A program made the translations under genes and the position numbers. This document shows positions 43,988-53,367 of a stretch of DNA of 64,000 nt, piece by piece. The stretch lies in assembly GCA_965230015.1 (NCBI GenBank), contig CBDDKF010000002.1:372001-436000 (forward strand), in the 5' to 3' direction. The notes below the pieces were generated by a model that saw only the letters and a program-made list of their open reading frames with translations, made no database searches and was not told the origin of the DNA. Numbering within the stretch: the stretch's first letter is position 1; each line of letters opens with the position of its first letter. The DNA comes from JABSQH01 sp965230015 (GTDB lineage: Bacteria; Actinomycetota; Acidimicrobiia; Acidimicrobiales; Ilumatobacteraceae).

Positions 43988-44917
43988 GTGTCCAGTGCGA
44001 GCTACGACAAGGCAGCGGTTTCCGGGCTCGCCGCGGCGGCCGTGCTCTCGTCTGGGTCGTCGGTGATCATCGGCAGCATCGCCGCCGATCAGCCCGCAAC
44101 GCTGGTATCGGCGGCCGGTTTCTCCGTGTCGATCATCGTGCTCTGGGCGATCCGCAGTGCGCATCGGCGACCGGCGTGGACACACGAGACCGTGCGTCTG
44201 GTGATCGCCGCGAACGTCTTGACGTGCATCGAATTCTTGGCGCTCTTCTTCGCGCTCGCGCACCTCGAACCCTCACTCGCCGACGCGATCCTGAGTGGGG
44301 CCGCGCCGCTCGCCGTGGTCATCGCAGGCGCGCTCGGGATCGCGGCAACGACGCTGTCCGGCAAGCAGTGGATCCCTGTCGTCTTCATTGCGGCCGGCCT
44401 GGCGTTGACCGCGCTCACGGCAGTCACCGGCCGCTCGGCGTTGCCCGATGACATGGACGGCAACAGCGTCCTGGGCGTGACCCTCGCCGCGGCGGCGGGT
44501 GTTGCGTCGGCCGGACTGGTGGTCGTCTTGAAGCGACTGAGCCAGTCGGGATGGAGCAACCTCGAGATCCTCCGCTACCGGTTCGGGCTGCTCGTCGTGG
44601 TCTCGATCGCACTCTCGATCGGCGAGCCACTCGGCGACATCGACCCCGTGGGGGTGGGCGCGTTCATCGCGGTGGTGCTCGTGGGGATCACGCTGCCGCT
44701 GTACTTCGTGCAGTTCGCGATCTCCCGCGTGGCCGTGCTCACCGTGCTCGTGCTGGGCAACCTCTCCCCTGTCGCGACCTACGTCCTCGAGTTGTTCGAC
44801 CCGCGGCTCGACGTGACCATCGCCTCCGCCGTCGCGACCGCGCTCACGTGCATCGGCATCATCTCGTATGCGATCGCCACGCGGGGCAATGCCGATGCCC
44901 CGGCGGCGTCGAGTTAG
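43988..44917 (+). CDS. EamA/DMT-family transporter
   Basis: 309 residues, ten predicted membrane helices in two EamA repeats of five (first near 10-140, second near 155-295). Typical features are FALAHLEPSLADAILSGAAPLAVV in the first repeat and LVLGNLSPVATYVLELFD in the second. Family members export amino acids, metabolites or nucleotides; substrate unknown. GTG at 43988 is the only reasonable start. Convergent with the Hsp31 gene, 13 bp apart. Confidence 0.8.
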   Translation: MSSASYDKAAVSGLAAAAVLSSGSSVIIGSIAADQPATLVSAAGFSVSIIVLWAIRSAHRRPAWTHETVRLVIAANVLTCIEFLALFFALAHLEPSLADAILSGAAPLAVVIAGALGIAATTLSGKQWIPVVFIAAGLALTALTAVTGRSALPDDMDGNSVLGVTLAAAAGVASAGLVVVLKRLSQSGWSNLEILRYRFGLLVVVSIALSIGEPLGDIDPVGVGAFIAVVLVGITLPLYFVQFAISRVAVLTVLVLGNLSPVATYVLELFDPRLDVTIASAVATALTCIGIISYAIATRGNADAPAASS

Positions 44918-44930
44918 CGGCTGGGAGCCG

Positions 44931-45833
44931 TCAGGCCACGCCCCGCTGGTCGGTCGAGGCGTTGCGCACGAGTTCGTCGAGCAGTGCCTCGGCGGCGAGA
45001 CGACCCAGCGTGTCACAAGCATTGGGGCTGTCACCCGTGTACAGCTTCCGGTCGACGTGGGTCTCGCCCTTCGTACCGTCGTTGATCACGCTGATGCCGA
45101 GTCGTTCCAACTCTTCGACCTGAAACCACGGAAGCGGGCCCGGCAGGTACCCCAGCGAGGGCGACCGTCGGTCGAGCTTGTCGGGAAACGCACACATCTC
45201 GTACCCCGCGTAGGGGTGGGCACGATCGTCGTCTACTTGGGTCGCCAGCATCGCCGCCGGGCCATGGCAGACGGCGATGAGGTGTCGGTCGGTCTCGGCG
45301 ATCCAGCGGACCAGGCGACCGACATTGGGGTCCTCGGGCAGGCTGACCATGGCGCCGTGGCCGCCCGGCAGGAACACCGCCACGTACGGCGAGTCGTCAC
45401 TCAGGTCGTCGGCGATCAGCTCGGCGAGCGACCGAGGCGCATCGAAACGACTGCGGTGCTGGGCGATGAAGTTCATCACCGTGCGGTCGTCCGCTGGCGC
45501 CGACCAGTCCTCCAGCACGGCGGGGGCGCCGCTCGGGGTGACGACGTCGAAGTCGAAACCGGCGGCGGCAAGATGCATCAGCGGGAGCGCCGTCTCGGTC
45601 ACGTTGTGGCCGGTGGAGAACAGTGCGCCGTTGGTCATCTCGAAGTGGCGTTCTTCGGTGCACAACACCAGCACTTTGGCGGGCCCTTCGTAGCGGTCGC
45701 CGAAGTCGACCCGCGCGAAGTCGGTCGTCTTGGCAACGCCGAATCGAAGGCCGAGTCGCGACGGGATGAAGCCGGGACCGTGGGGCTCAGGCGTGGGCGC
45801 AAGCCCCAACATGCGGCGGAGTGGTGATGACAC
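44931..45833 (-). CDS. hchA: Hsp31-type DJ-1/PfpI protein (glyoxalase III-like)
   Basis: 300 residues, matching the longer Hsp31/HchA branch of the DJ-1/PfpI superfamily. Catalytic Cys in LIAVCHGPAAML, acidic partner region FLPGGHGAMVSLPED and the N-terminal extension with EMTNGALFSTGHNVTE are all present. Known members remove methylglyoxal without glutathione and protect proteins. GTG 45833 is preceded by AAAGGA at good spacing; the longer frame has no ribosome binding site. Downstream of an SDR gene and under an AraC gene on the same strand. Confidence 0.8.
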   Translation of the reverse strand: MSSPLRRMLGLAPTPEPHGPGFIPSRLGLRFGVAKTTDFARVDFGDRYEGPAKVLVLCTEERHFEMTNGALFSTGHNVTETALPLMHLAAAGFDFDVVTPSGAPAVLEDWSAPADDRTVMNFIAQHRSRFDAPRSLAELIADDLSDDSPYVAVFLPGGHGAMVSLPEDPNVGRLVRWIAETDRHLIAVCHGPAAMLATQVDDDRAHPYAGYEMCAFPDKLDRRSPSLGYLPGPLPWFQVEELERLGISVINDGTKGETHVDRKLYTGDSPNACDTLGRLAAEALLDELVRNASTDQRGVA

Positions 45834-45888
45834 GGTGATGTCCTTTCGTGGAGATGTAGCGGTGCGGAAACGCGGTAGGGGTGGGGGC

Positions 45889-46710
45889 TCACATGCCGAA
45901 CTGCGCGCGCATGGCGGCGACGAACTGTTCGTCCTGGTCAGCCGAGAAGCGGCTGACCAGTAGCGCTTCGGCGCCGTCCCCGGAGACGTAGCGGAGTTGG
46001 GCGGTGCCGTCCGTCGCTGCGGCGTAGATGACCTCGGCGACGTCACCGGGTTCCTGATTGCCGCTTCGGTCTGGGCTCTCCAGCGCCGCGACGGCCGCGT
46101 CGACGAGCGGTTGATACTCGGTGAGGTCGGGATCCTGGGTGAAGACGAAGGAGCGTCCACCGAAGTCGGTATTGACCCCGCCCGGCTCGACGAGCTTCAG
46201 CCGAACGCCAAGCACCGCGAGCTCGAAGTGCGCCGCCTCGGACAGCCCTTCGACGGCCCACTTCGACCCGTGATAGAGCGCGCCGAGCGGGTACGCCATC
46301 CGGCCGCCGATCGAGGAGATGTTGATGATCACTCCGCTGCGCTGCGACCGCATGATGGGCAGCACGGCCTGCATCGTCTCGATGAGTCCGAACACGTTCA
46401 CGTCGAACTGCCGTCGGACGGTGTCGATCGGGGTGGCCTCCAACGGCCCGTAGGCGCCGTAGCCGGCGTTGTTCACGAGCACGTCGATGGTGCCGAAGTG
46501 CTCTACGCCCGCGCCGACGGCTGATGTGATCGACTCGCTGTCGAGCAGGTCGAGCGGGGCGACCAGCACGTTGTCTCGATCTGCGATGTCACCGCCGTCG
46601 GCGGGGTTGCGCATCGTGGCGACAACGTTCCATCCCTTGTCGGCGAACAGGGTGGTGGTCGCCTTGCCGATTCCCGAGCTGGCGCCGGTGATCAGGATGG
46701 TCTTGGTCAT
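45889..46710 (-). CDS. Short-chain dehydrogenase/reductase
   Basis: 273-residue classical SDR. NAD(P)-binding TGASSGIGKAT at residues 8-18, NNAGYGAYGP, catalytic Ser in NISSIGGRM, YHGSK as the Tyr-xxx-Lys pair, then VEPGGVNTDFGG. An acidic insertion follows (QDPDLTEYQPLVDAAV). Substrate unknown. ATG 46710 has GAGG 7 bases upstream. Probably co-transcribed with the Hsp31 gene 55 bp downstream, suggesting aldehyde or carbonyl detoxification. Confidence 0.85.
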   Translation of the reverse strand: MTKTILITGASSGIGKATTTLFADKGWNVVATMRNPADGGDIADRDNVLVAPLDLLDSESITSAVGAGVEHFGTIDVLVNNAGYGAYGPLEATPIDTVRRQFDVNVFGLIETMQAVLPIMRSQRSGVIINISSIGGRMAYPLGALYHGSKWAVEGLSEAAHFELAVLGVRLKLVEPGGVNTDFGGRSFVFTQDPDLTEYQPLVDAAVAALESPDRSGNQEPGDVAEVIYAAATDGTAQLRYVSGDGAEALLVSRFSADQDEQFVAAMRAQFGM

Positions 46711-46721
46711 GGTGATACCTC

Positions 46722-46765
46722 GATGTTGCGTGGGGGATGGTGCGGTGGGGGATGTTGCGTGGAGG
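46722..46765. repeat. Triple tandem repeat in the SDR promoter region
   Basis: Three head-to-tail near-copies: GATGTTGCGTGGGG (46722-46735), GATGGTGCGGTGGGG (46736-46750), GATGTTGCGTGGAGG (46751-46765). Begins 11 bp upstream of the SDR ATG, downstream of an AraC-type gene; candidate AraC operator array. Confidence 0.5.
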
Positions 46766-46927
46766 GATGTGGCTGCAGAGGTGCTGCAGCGATGCGGGTT
46801 CGGTGGTCACCCCGGTGCACTCAGTCTCGGCAGCAGGAGGCGCACTGTCACTCGCCGGAGGCGTCAACCTGCTTGCCGGATGCGTCAGTTCCCGATCGGG
46901 CCCATCGCCCGCCGTTGCCGTTGTGCG

Positions 46928-47935
46928 CTATCGCGAGGCGCGGGCGCCGGCCCGCCACAACTCGGGCGTCGTCCCCGTCCATCGTTGAAAGGCGCGATAC
47001 AGAGAGTTCGGATCGTTGAAGCCGAGCAGGAAGCCGACGTCGGTGGCGCTCAGGTCGGTCGACCCGAAGTAGTGCCGCGCGAGCCGCTCACGGGTGTTGT
47101 TGAGCACCTCGACCCAGCTCGTGCCCTCTGACGCCAACCGCCGCTGCAGGGTGCGACCACCGATGCCGAGTTCCCTCGACAGGTCGGCCATCCCGCTCCG
47201 TCCGCTGGGCAACAGCTCGAGTAAGGCCTCTTCCACTTCTTCCGTGGTCGACCGCTGCGCGCCGGCTTCGGCCATGCGTCGTCGCAGCCCGGGCTCGAAC
47301 GCCTGCCACATCTCTTCGTTGTGCGTCAGGAACGGGCGCTGCGCGTCGATCGGATCGAACACGACGGTCCACGACTCGTCTTCGACGATCGGGCACCCGA
47401 AGAACGACTCGCACCCGCCGAGATCTGCGGCCGACGCAGCGACCGCGACACGCGCGGGAACGACGTGATGGCGCGTCGCCCGTCGCGCCAACGCGACGAG
47501 GAAGGCGAGCTGGGACAGGCCTGCCCCCCGAGCCATGTCGGGCCGATGCTTGCAGCGATAGCGGACGGTCGTCTCGCGGTCGCCCACCTCGACGTCGAGC
47601 GCGAAGGGTCCCACGAGACGCATGTGCTCGCCGAGCCGACAGAGCGCAGCGTTGAGATCGTGCGAGCAGATGGCCGCGAAGTAGGCGGGGTCGAACAGCT
47701 CGGCCGACACGATCTGCCCGCCGCGCACGGCAACTGCGGGATCACCCGCCTCGGCATCGACCGCGTCGAAGAGTGCGTAGAAGTCCTCGACCGAGATCCA
47801 TGCCCCGTCGCCATGGAAGAGGCCGGGCGGCTGTTGCGCTCGACGGAGGACGGCGCGCTCGTCCAATCCCAAGTCGCGCAGCACGACGAGCCACGGTTGC
47901 CCGACGTACACCGACTTCGCGTGTTCGCTCCTCAT
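46928..47935 (-). CDS. AraC-family transcriptional regulator
   Basis: 335 residues. The N-terminal 200 residues match the arabinose-binding-like domain found in OruR/ArgR-type regulators (DFYALFDAVDAEAGDPAVAVR, FAAICSHDLNAALCRLGEHMR). The C-terminal 100 residues hold two AraC helix-turn-helices (MADLSRELGIGGRTLQRRLASEG and ATDVGFLLGFNDPNSLYRAF, then WTGTTPELWR). Located 217 bp upstream of the SDR/Hsp31 unit, with tandem repeats between. Start ATG 47935. Confidence 0.85.
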   Translation of the reverse strand: MRSEHAKSVYVGQPWLVVLRDLGLDERAVLRRAQQPPGLFHGDGAWISVEDFYALFDAVDAEAGDPAVAVRGGQIVSAELFDPAYFAAICSHDLNAALCRLGEHMRLVGPFALDVEVGDRETTVRYRCKHRPDMARGAGLSQLAFLVALARRATRHHVVPARVAVAASAADLGGCESFFGCPIVEDESWTVVFDPIDAQRPFLTHNEEMWQAFEPGLRRRMAEAGAQRSTTEEVEEALLELLPSGRSGMADLSRELGIGGRTLQRRLASEGTSWVEVLNNTRERLARHYFGSTDLSATDVGFLLGFNDPNSLYRAFQRWTGTTPELWRAGARASR

Positions 47936-47980
47936 GACGGATTCACATCACTGACGCGCGTCGTGCCGCTTGCGCCGCCG

Positions 47981-50278
47981 TCACTCCAGCAAGCAATAGG
48001 CGGCGTACGCGCCGTTGTCGAGTTGTTCGGAGCCCTCGACATCGTGCTCGAATCCGGGGAACGCAGCGTCCCATTCCTGCAGCATGCGGAGATACGACAA
48101 GAACGGCCCGTCGGCTGGTCCGGCATCCTCTCCGGGAAGCAAGATCGGGATACCAGGAGGGTACGGCTGTAGGCCGACGGCGAGAGTGCGGCCGGCCATG
48201 TCGTCGAACGCGACGAGTTCGACTTCGTCGCGCACGAGGTGTTCGTAGGCCGAACGCGGCGAGTGGCGCTGTACGGGGAGTTCGGCGAACGCCGCCTCCA
48301 ATGCCGCGCCCGGCCGCGCCTCGCGCATGTGATCCCACATCTGCTCGCCGAGATCGCGCAGCCCCAGTCCGCCGTAGCGAACGGGATCGGTGGCGTGGAC
48401 GTCGGGGAGCACGGCGGCGAGTGGTTCGTTGGCGTCCCAGCTGCGCTTGAACGCCAAGAGCGTGCTGATCAGCGTGCCCCACTTGCCGCGGGTGACCCCG
48501 ACCGCGAAGAGGCACAACACGATGTGGTCGGTGGTTCGCGACGGGACGATGCCGTGCTCGCTGAAGAAGGCGGTCAGCAACGTCGCCGGGACGCCGGTTT
48601 CGGCGAGTTCGCCATTGGGGAGCACGCCCGGGGCGAGGATGCCGGCCTTCGTCGGGTCGAGCATGCACCACCCGTCTTTCAGATCGGCGAAACCGTGCCA
48701 CGTGTCGTCGGGGTGCAGCACCCAACAGTTCGGATCGGTGCTGAGCACTTCCGCAGGCGCGTCGGCGAATGGAACTCGTTCTCCGGACTCGGGAAGTACG
48801 ACCTCGGGCGCGTTCCACGGCTCAAAGAACCAGTCGCCTTGGTCGGAGAACTGACGATGGGCGCGCGCCAGCGCCTGACGAAACGCAACTGCTTCGTCGA
48901 TCGTCTCGCGCACCAGCGCTCCCCCACCTGCGCCCTGCATCATCGCCGTCGTCACGTCGTTCGACGCGATGATCGTGTACAACGGCGACGTCGTGGCGTG
49001 CATCATGTACGCCTCGTTGAAGCGACCGTGCGGCACCTTCCGGCGGCCCTCGCGCAGGTGGATGAACGAGCCTTGGCTCAGCGAGGCCAGCAGCTTGTGC
49101 GTCGATTGGGTGGCGAACACCGTGGGCCCGTCTTTGGGGTGATCCGATGGATCGCCGCGCATTGCGTAGCGATCGCGGTACAGCGGATCGAATCGGGCGT
49201 AGCCGTACCAGGCCTCGTCGAAGTGCACGATGTCGGTGCTCTGCGCCAGCAGCGACTGCGCGTCGCGGGCGTCGTAACACATGCCGTCGTAGGTGCAGTT
49301 CGTCACGATCGAGTACGCGGGCTCGGGCTCGCCGTCGATCAACGGGCTCGCTTCGATCTTCGACGCAATCGCGTCGGGCCCCATCTGATCGGAGTGGATC
49401 GGACCGATGATCCCGTACCGGTTGCGTGACGGCAGGAGGTACACCGGGGTGGCGCCGGTGATCTGCAGGCCCTGCATCACCGACTTGTGGCAGTTGCGAT
49501 CGACCACCGCAACCGAGTCGGCGGTGAGCACACCGGACATCACCGTGCGGTTCGAGCCCGACGTGCCGACGAGCACCGTGTACGAACGTTCCGCGCCGAA
49601 CACCTGGGCGGTGAACGCCTCGCTGTCGGCAACCGGCCCGGTGTGATCGAGTAGCGACCCGAGGGCGACCCGCTCGATGCCGAGGTCGGTGCGGAACAGG
49701 TTCTCCCCGTAGAAGTCGTGGAACATCCGACCGACCGGCGACTTGAGGAAGCCGACGCCGCCCTGGTGCCCCGGTACTGCCCAGGCGTACTCCTCGTCGT
49801 GGTTGTAGTCGAGGAGGGCACTGAAGAACGGCGGCAGGATCGAATCCACGTAGCGCTCGATCGCCGCCAGGATTCTGCCGACGATGAAGTCGGCGGTGTC
49901 TTCCAGCACCCACACCAGCTCGTCGACGTGCTCCATCGCGTCGACGGTGATCGTCGCCGCCGCGCCGCGTTCGGCGAGCAACACCACAGGGATCGAGCTG
50001 TTGCGCGCCCGGATCGCACGAAGCAGCTCGGTTGCGGCGCGCGATGGGCCGTCATCGTCGCCGAGCCCCCAATCGACCAAAATCGCCGACAGCCCGGCGT
50101 CGGATGCAACGATCGACCGTCCATCGTCGGCGGAGACCGAGGTGGTGACATCGACGCCGCGTCGAGCGAACTCGTCGATCAGGTCTTTGACGGCGCGGCC
50201 GTGGGCGTCGCGGTCGGTCACGCAGTCGTCGACGATCAGCACATGGCGACGGAGGACGACGTTGGTTCGTTCGATCAT
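47981..50278 (-). CDS. Orn/Lys/Arg decarboxylase, full-length PLP type
   Basis: 765 residues, the size of inducible AdiA/CadA/SpeF-type enzymes. An N-terminal receiver-like wing domain (HVLIVDDCVTDRDAHGRAV, LSAILVDWGLGDDDGPS) precedes the PLP domain: VPGHQGGVGFLKSPVGRMFHDFYG, GTSGSNRTVMSG, HFDEAWYGYARF and the Schiff-base Lys in FATQSTHKLLASLSQGSF. The C-terminal domain ends at YCLLE. Produces a diamine (putrescine, cadaverine or agmatine) and consumes a proton; the amino acid is not certain. ATG 50278 precisely begins the wing domain. Follows an APC antiporter and lipoprotein gene, suggesting acid resistance or polyamine export. Confidence 0.85.
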   Translation of the reverse strand: MIERTNVVLRRHVLIVDDCVTDRDAHGRAVKDLIDEFARRGVDVTTSVSADDGRSIVASDAGLSAILVDWGLGDDDGPSRAATELLRAIRARNSSIPVVLLAERGAAATITVDAMEHVDELVWVLEDTADFIVGRILAAIERYVDSILPPFFSALLDYNHDEEYAWAVPGHQGGVGFLKSPVGRMFHDFYGENLFRTDLGIERVALGSLLDHTGPVADSEAFTAQVFGAERSYTVLVGTSGSNRTVMSGVLTADSVAVVDRNCHKSVMQGLQITGATPVYLLPSRNRYGIIGPIHSDQMGPDAIASKIEASPLIDGEPEPAYSIVTNCTYDGMCYDARDAQSLLAQSTDIVHFDEAWYGYARFDPLYRDRYAMRGDPSDHPKDGPTVFATQSTHKLLASLSQGSFIHLREGRRKVPHGRFNEAYMMHATTSPLYTIIASNDVTTAMMQGAGGGALVRETIDEAVAFRQALARAHRQFSDQGDWFFEPWNAPEVVLPESGERVPFADAPAEVLSTDPNCWVLHPDDTWHGFADLKDGWCMLDPTKAGILAPGVLPNGELAETGVPATLLTAFFSEHGIVPSRTTDHIVLCLFAVGVTRGKWGTLISTLLAFKRSWDANEPLAAVLPDVHATDPVRYGGLGLRDLGEQMWDHMREARPGAALEAAFAELPVQRHSPRSAYEHLVRDEVELVAFDDMAGRTLAVGLQPYPPGIPILLPGEDAGPADGPFLSYLRMLQEWDAAFPGFEHDVEGSEQLDNGAYAAYCLLE

Positions 50279-50322
50279 TGGTGTCTCGCTTTCGCTGGCG
50301 ATGTTCGACGCACGGTGTGCAC

Positions 50323-50751
50323 CTACACGGCGCCGAGGTCTCGCACCACCTCGATGACGTCGCCAGCAGCGTCCGACGCGGCGTCGACGGTGATGAGGTA
50401 CGGCCCGTAGCTCAGGACGGTCGTGTGGGCGTGGCCGTTGTGCCGGACGAACGTGGTGGCATTGCGCTGCGCGGCGTTGCGCGCCGACTCGCTCTCCCAC
50501 TCCGACACGACGACGAGGTTCGACTCGTCGCCATCGCAGTTCTCGGAGATGTTGAAGGCGCTCCCGCGCACGAACCCGCCGGTGTCCCAGTCGATCTCCT
50601 CTGCGTCACACACCGGCAGGCCGGCGACCAGCAGGGCCGCCTCGACGTCGTCGACCGAGACGTCGGCGTTGAAGCTGTCGGTGTCATCGGCGCCGCACGC
50701 GGCGGCGAGGGCGACCATCGACGCAACGGCAACCGCAAGTCGGCGGTTCAC
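50323..50751 (-). CDS. Small lipoprotein between antiporter and decarboxylase
   Basis: 142 residues from GTG 50751, whose codon overlaps the antiporter stop (GTGA). Lipobox VALAAACG with Cys19; mature part is acidic and mixed alpha/beta (VSVDDVEAALLVAGLPVCD, NLVVVSEWESESARNAA, GPYLITVDA), with cysteines at AGLPVCD and SENCDGDE that could form a disulfide. Family not recognised. Translational coupling implies a job linked to the transporter or decarboxylase. Confidence 0.65.
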   Translation of the reverse strand: MNRRLAVAVASMVALAAACGADDTDSFNADVSVDDVEAALLVAGLPVCDAEEIDWDTGGFVRGSAFNISENCDGDESNLVVVSEWESESARNAAQRNATTFVRHNGHAHTTVLSYGPYLITVDAASDAAGDVIEVVRDLGAV

Positions 50752-52265
50752 GTCGACACCCCTTGGTCACCCGACATTCCAGGCTCGACCCCCGGCGCAG
50801 GCGTGTCCGACTTCCACGACGCTTTACGGAACGGCACGAACACGAACGGGAAGAATGCCAACACGAACGTTCCGATGAACATCGTCAAGATGTAGGCACC
50901 GGTGCTCATGTCGGTCTGGTCGGTCGGCAGCAGCGTGAACACCAGACAGAACAGCACCGCGCCGAGTCCTGCGATGCACAGCGTGTAGTACAGCCAGGGT
51001 GTGCTCACCGTGTAGCCGCGCGGGTACTTGTCGAGCGGCTTGAGCTTCCTCATGCGCAGCGCCGACCCGAACATGAGCGTGTACATGATGCAGGTGAGAC
51101 CGGTCGTCAGTGCCGAGAGCACCCAATAGGCCGCGCTGACACTTGGGAGCACCACGAACAGCAGCGCCAGCACCGAACTCAGCACCGCTTGCAGCAGCAA
51201 CACCCCGACCGGTGAACCGTGTCGATTGTGGCGTCGGAACAGCGGCGGAAGATCGCCGCCGCGAGCCACACCGAGACCGCGGGCCGGGCCGAGCGCCCAC
51301 GCCCCCACTCCGGCGACGCTCCCGGCGACGATCAGCACGGCCACCACTGGCGTCATCCACTCGATGTTCAGCGCCGAGAAGAAGCCCTCGAACGCCTGCA
51401 TCAGGCCGGCGGTCAGGTTGATGTCGCTGGCGTCGACCACCACGACGATCGCCAGCGTGCCCAGCACCGTGACGCCGAAGATGATTCCCGCCGACAAGAA
51501 CATCGCCTTGGGGAAGTCTCGTTGGGGGTCCTTGGTGTCGGTCGCGCTGAAGCCGGCGACCTCGACGCCGGCGAAGATCAGCACCACCGACGACGCGAAG
51601 GCCAGCGCAGTGATCGACGTGACATCGATGGAGAAGGCGCTGGCCGAGAGTGGCACCTGCGAGCTGTTGCCCTGCACGAGATACACGACCATGAGCACGA
51701 TCAACAGCCCGCCGGGCACGAGCGTCCCGATGATCGTGCCGATGTTGGTCAACTTGCTGAGCGCGTTGCTGCCGAAGAAACAGACCGCGGTGACTACCCA
51801 GAACACCGTCAGCATCACGGTCAACATGTAGAAGCCGTTGTTCGCCAGGTCGGGATTGAGTGCGTACGCCAGCGTGGCGGCGATGAACGACAGGATCGTC
51901 GGGAACCAGACGATGTTCTCGGTCCATTCCTGCCATACCGCCAGGAGTCCCGAACGTTCGCCGAGACCGGCGCGCACCCAGGAGTACATGCCGCCCTCTT
52001 GTCGCCACGGCCCGGTTGCCAGTTCGGCGCCGATCAGCGCAACAGGGACCAGGAACACCACAGCGCCGATCACGTACCAGGTGACCGACGCCCAGCCGTA
52101 CAGGGCCATCGCCGGGAAGTTCCGCAGCGACATCACGGCGGCGACGTTGATCATCGCCAGTGAACCGACGGTGAGGTACACCTTCTTTGACCCGGCCGGC
52201 GCCGTCCCGCCTCCCTCACCCCCGGCGGGATCGTCTGCCGATGACGGCAGTTCAGGCTCGGTCAC
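50748..52265 (-). CDS. APC-superfamily amino acid antiporter
   Basis: 505 residues from GTG 52265, with a 30-residue polar N-terminus and about 12 membrane helices. Consensus region GGMYSWVRAGLGERSGLLAVWQEWTENI in pieces, FAGVEVAGFSATDTKDPQRDFPKAM and GPARGLGVARGGDLPPLFRRHN fit the glutamate:GABA antiporter/AdiC-like branch. Expected to exchange the amino acid substrate for the amine made by the downstream decarboxylase. First gene of a three-gene operon; divergent from the CDF-like gene. Confidence 0.8.
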   Translation of the reverse strand: MTEPELPSSADDPAGGEGGGTAPAGSKKVYLTVGSLAMINVAAVMSLRNFPAMALYGWASVTWYVIGAVVFLVPVALIGAELATGPWRQEGGMYSWVRAGLGERSGLLAVWQEWTENIVWFPTILSFIAATLAYALNPDLANNGFYMLTVMLTVFWVVTAVCFFGSNALSKLTNIGTIIGTLVPGGLLIVLMVVYLVQGNSSQVPLSASAFSIDVTSITALAFASSVVLIFAGVEVAGFSATDTKDPQRDFPKAMFLSAGIIFGVTVLGTLAIVVVVDASDINLTAGLMQAFEGFFSALNIEWMTPVVAVLIVAGSVAGVGAWALGPARGLGVARGGDLPPLFRRHNRHGSPVGVLLLQAVLSSVLALLFVVLPSVSAAYWVLSALTTGLTCIMYTLMFGSALRMRKLKPLDKYPRGYTVSTPWLYYTLCIAGLGAVLFCLVFTLLPTDQTDMSTGAYILTMFIGTFVLAFFPFVFVPFRKASWKSDTPAPGVEPGMSGDQGVST

Positions 52266-52344
52266 TCGGCGAACGTATCCCAGGCGCACGCAACGTGCCG
52301 AACACAGCCCAGGTCGCTGAGCCGCGCAGCTCGTGAGGGCCCCG

Positions 52345-53295
52345 ATGACGAGCGGCGTGAACATCGTCGCATCGGTGGATCAATCCGATGGCGGGATCGA
52401 GGCTCGGCGCGAGCGGCGCAGTTTGCGGTCGTCGGCGATCGCCTCCGCACTGCTCGGCGTGGTCGGGGTGGTCTGGGGTCTGGCGGCGGAAGCGCAGGCG
52501 GTGCTCCTCGATGGGGCATACGCCGTGATCGGCACCGGTCTCACGGTGGCAACGCTGCGAGCAGCACAGCTGGTCAACGCCGGGCCGACGCCTCGGTATC
52601 CGTTCGGCCGAGAGGCGTTGGGGCCGTTGATGGTCGGCGTCCAGGGCCTCGTCCTGCTGGGAACGCTCCTCTACGCGAGCCTCGACGCCGTGCTCACGAT
52701 CCGAGCCGGCGGCGGCGACACCGCGGTCGGTTCGGCGCTGATCTATGCGCTCGTGTCACTGCTCTGGTCGATCGGGCTGCTGATCTACCTGCGGCGCGTT
52801 GCGAGTACCTCTGAACTCGTCGGCGCCGAGGCGGCGCAGTGGACCGCTGGCGCCGTGTTATCCGGCGTCTTGGCCATCGGTTTCGGCGTCGCGACCGTCC
52901 TGGACGACTCTGACGCCGAGGGCGCGGTGGCCTACATCGACCCCGTGCTCGTCTTGATCGCGTCGTGCCTGCTCGTCGTCACACCGCTGGGCATGATCCG
53001 CAGCGCGATGCTCGAGCTGCTCGAGGCCGCCCCGGACCCCGTCGTCGCCCAGCCGATCGTCGACGCCGTGGCCCAGGTGCGCACCGAGCAGGGGCTCCCG
53101 GAGCCGACCCTGCGGATCAGCAAACTCGGGCGCAAGCTCTACATCGACCTCGACTTCGTCGTCGAAGCCGGTCACTGGGATATCGGTGTCGCCGACATCG
53201 TCCGGCGCGAACTGATCAATCGCCTCAGGGCACCGGGCCGCCTGCTCTGGGTCAACGTCGAACTCCATACCGACCCAAACTGGAACGACACCTGA
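52345..53295 (+). CDS. CDF-like cation transporter with atypical metal site
   Basis: 316 residues from ATG 52345, with GAGG 7 bases upstream (GTG 52333 is the alternative). Six membrane helices and a C-terminal ferredoxin-like cytoplasmic domain (PTLRISKLGRKLYIDLDFVVE, LLWVNVELHTD). The TM2 motif appears as VLLDGAYAVIG and the TM5 motif as AEAAQWTAGAVLSG. The usual His/Asp pairs of zinc-type CDFs are only partly kept, so the cation is uncertain and may be iron, manganese or none. Confidence 0.65.
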   Translation: MTSGVNIVASVDQSDGGIEARRERRSLRSSAIASALLGVVGVVWGLAAEAQAVLLDGAYAVIGTGLTVATLRAAQLVNAGPTPRYPFGREALGPLMVGVQGLVLLGTLLYASLDAVLTIRAGGGDTAVGSALIYALVSLLWSIGLLIYLRRVASTSELVGAEAAQWTAGAVLSGVLAIGFGVATVLDDSDAEGAVAYIDPVLVLIASCLLVVTPLGMIRSAMLELLEAAPDPVVAQPIVDAVAQVRTEQGLPEPTLRISKLGRKLYIDLDFVVEAGHWDIGVADIVRRELINRLRAPGRLLWVNVELHTDPNWNDT

Positions 53296-53367
53296 CCGGG
53301 ACGGAGCGCAGTTGGGCCCGCCCGGCACGCCCGATGGCACCGCCGTAGGCCGCAATGACGGAGCCCG

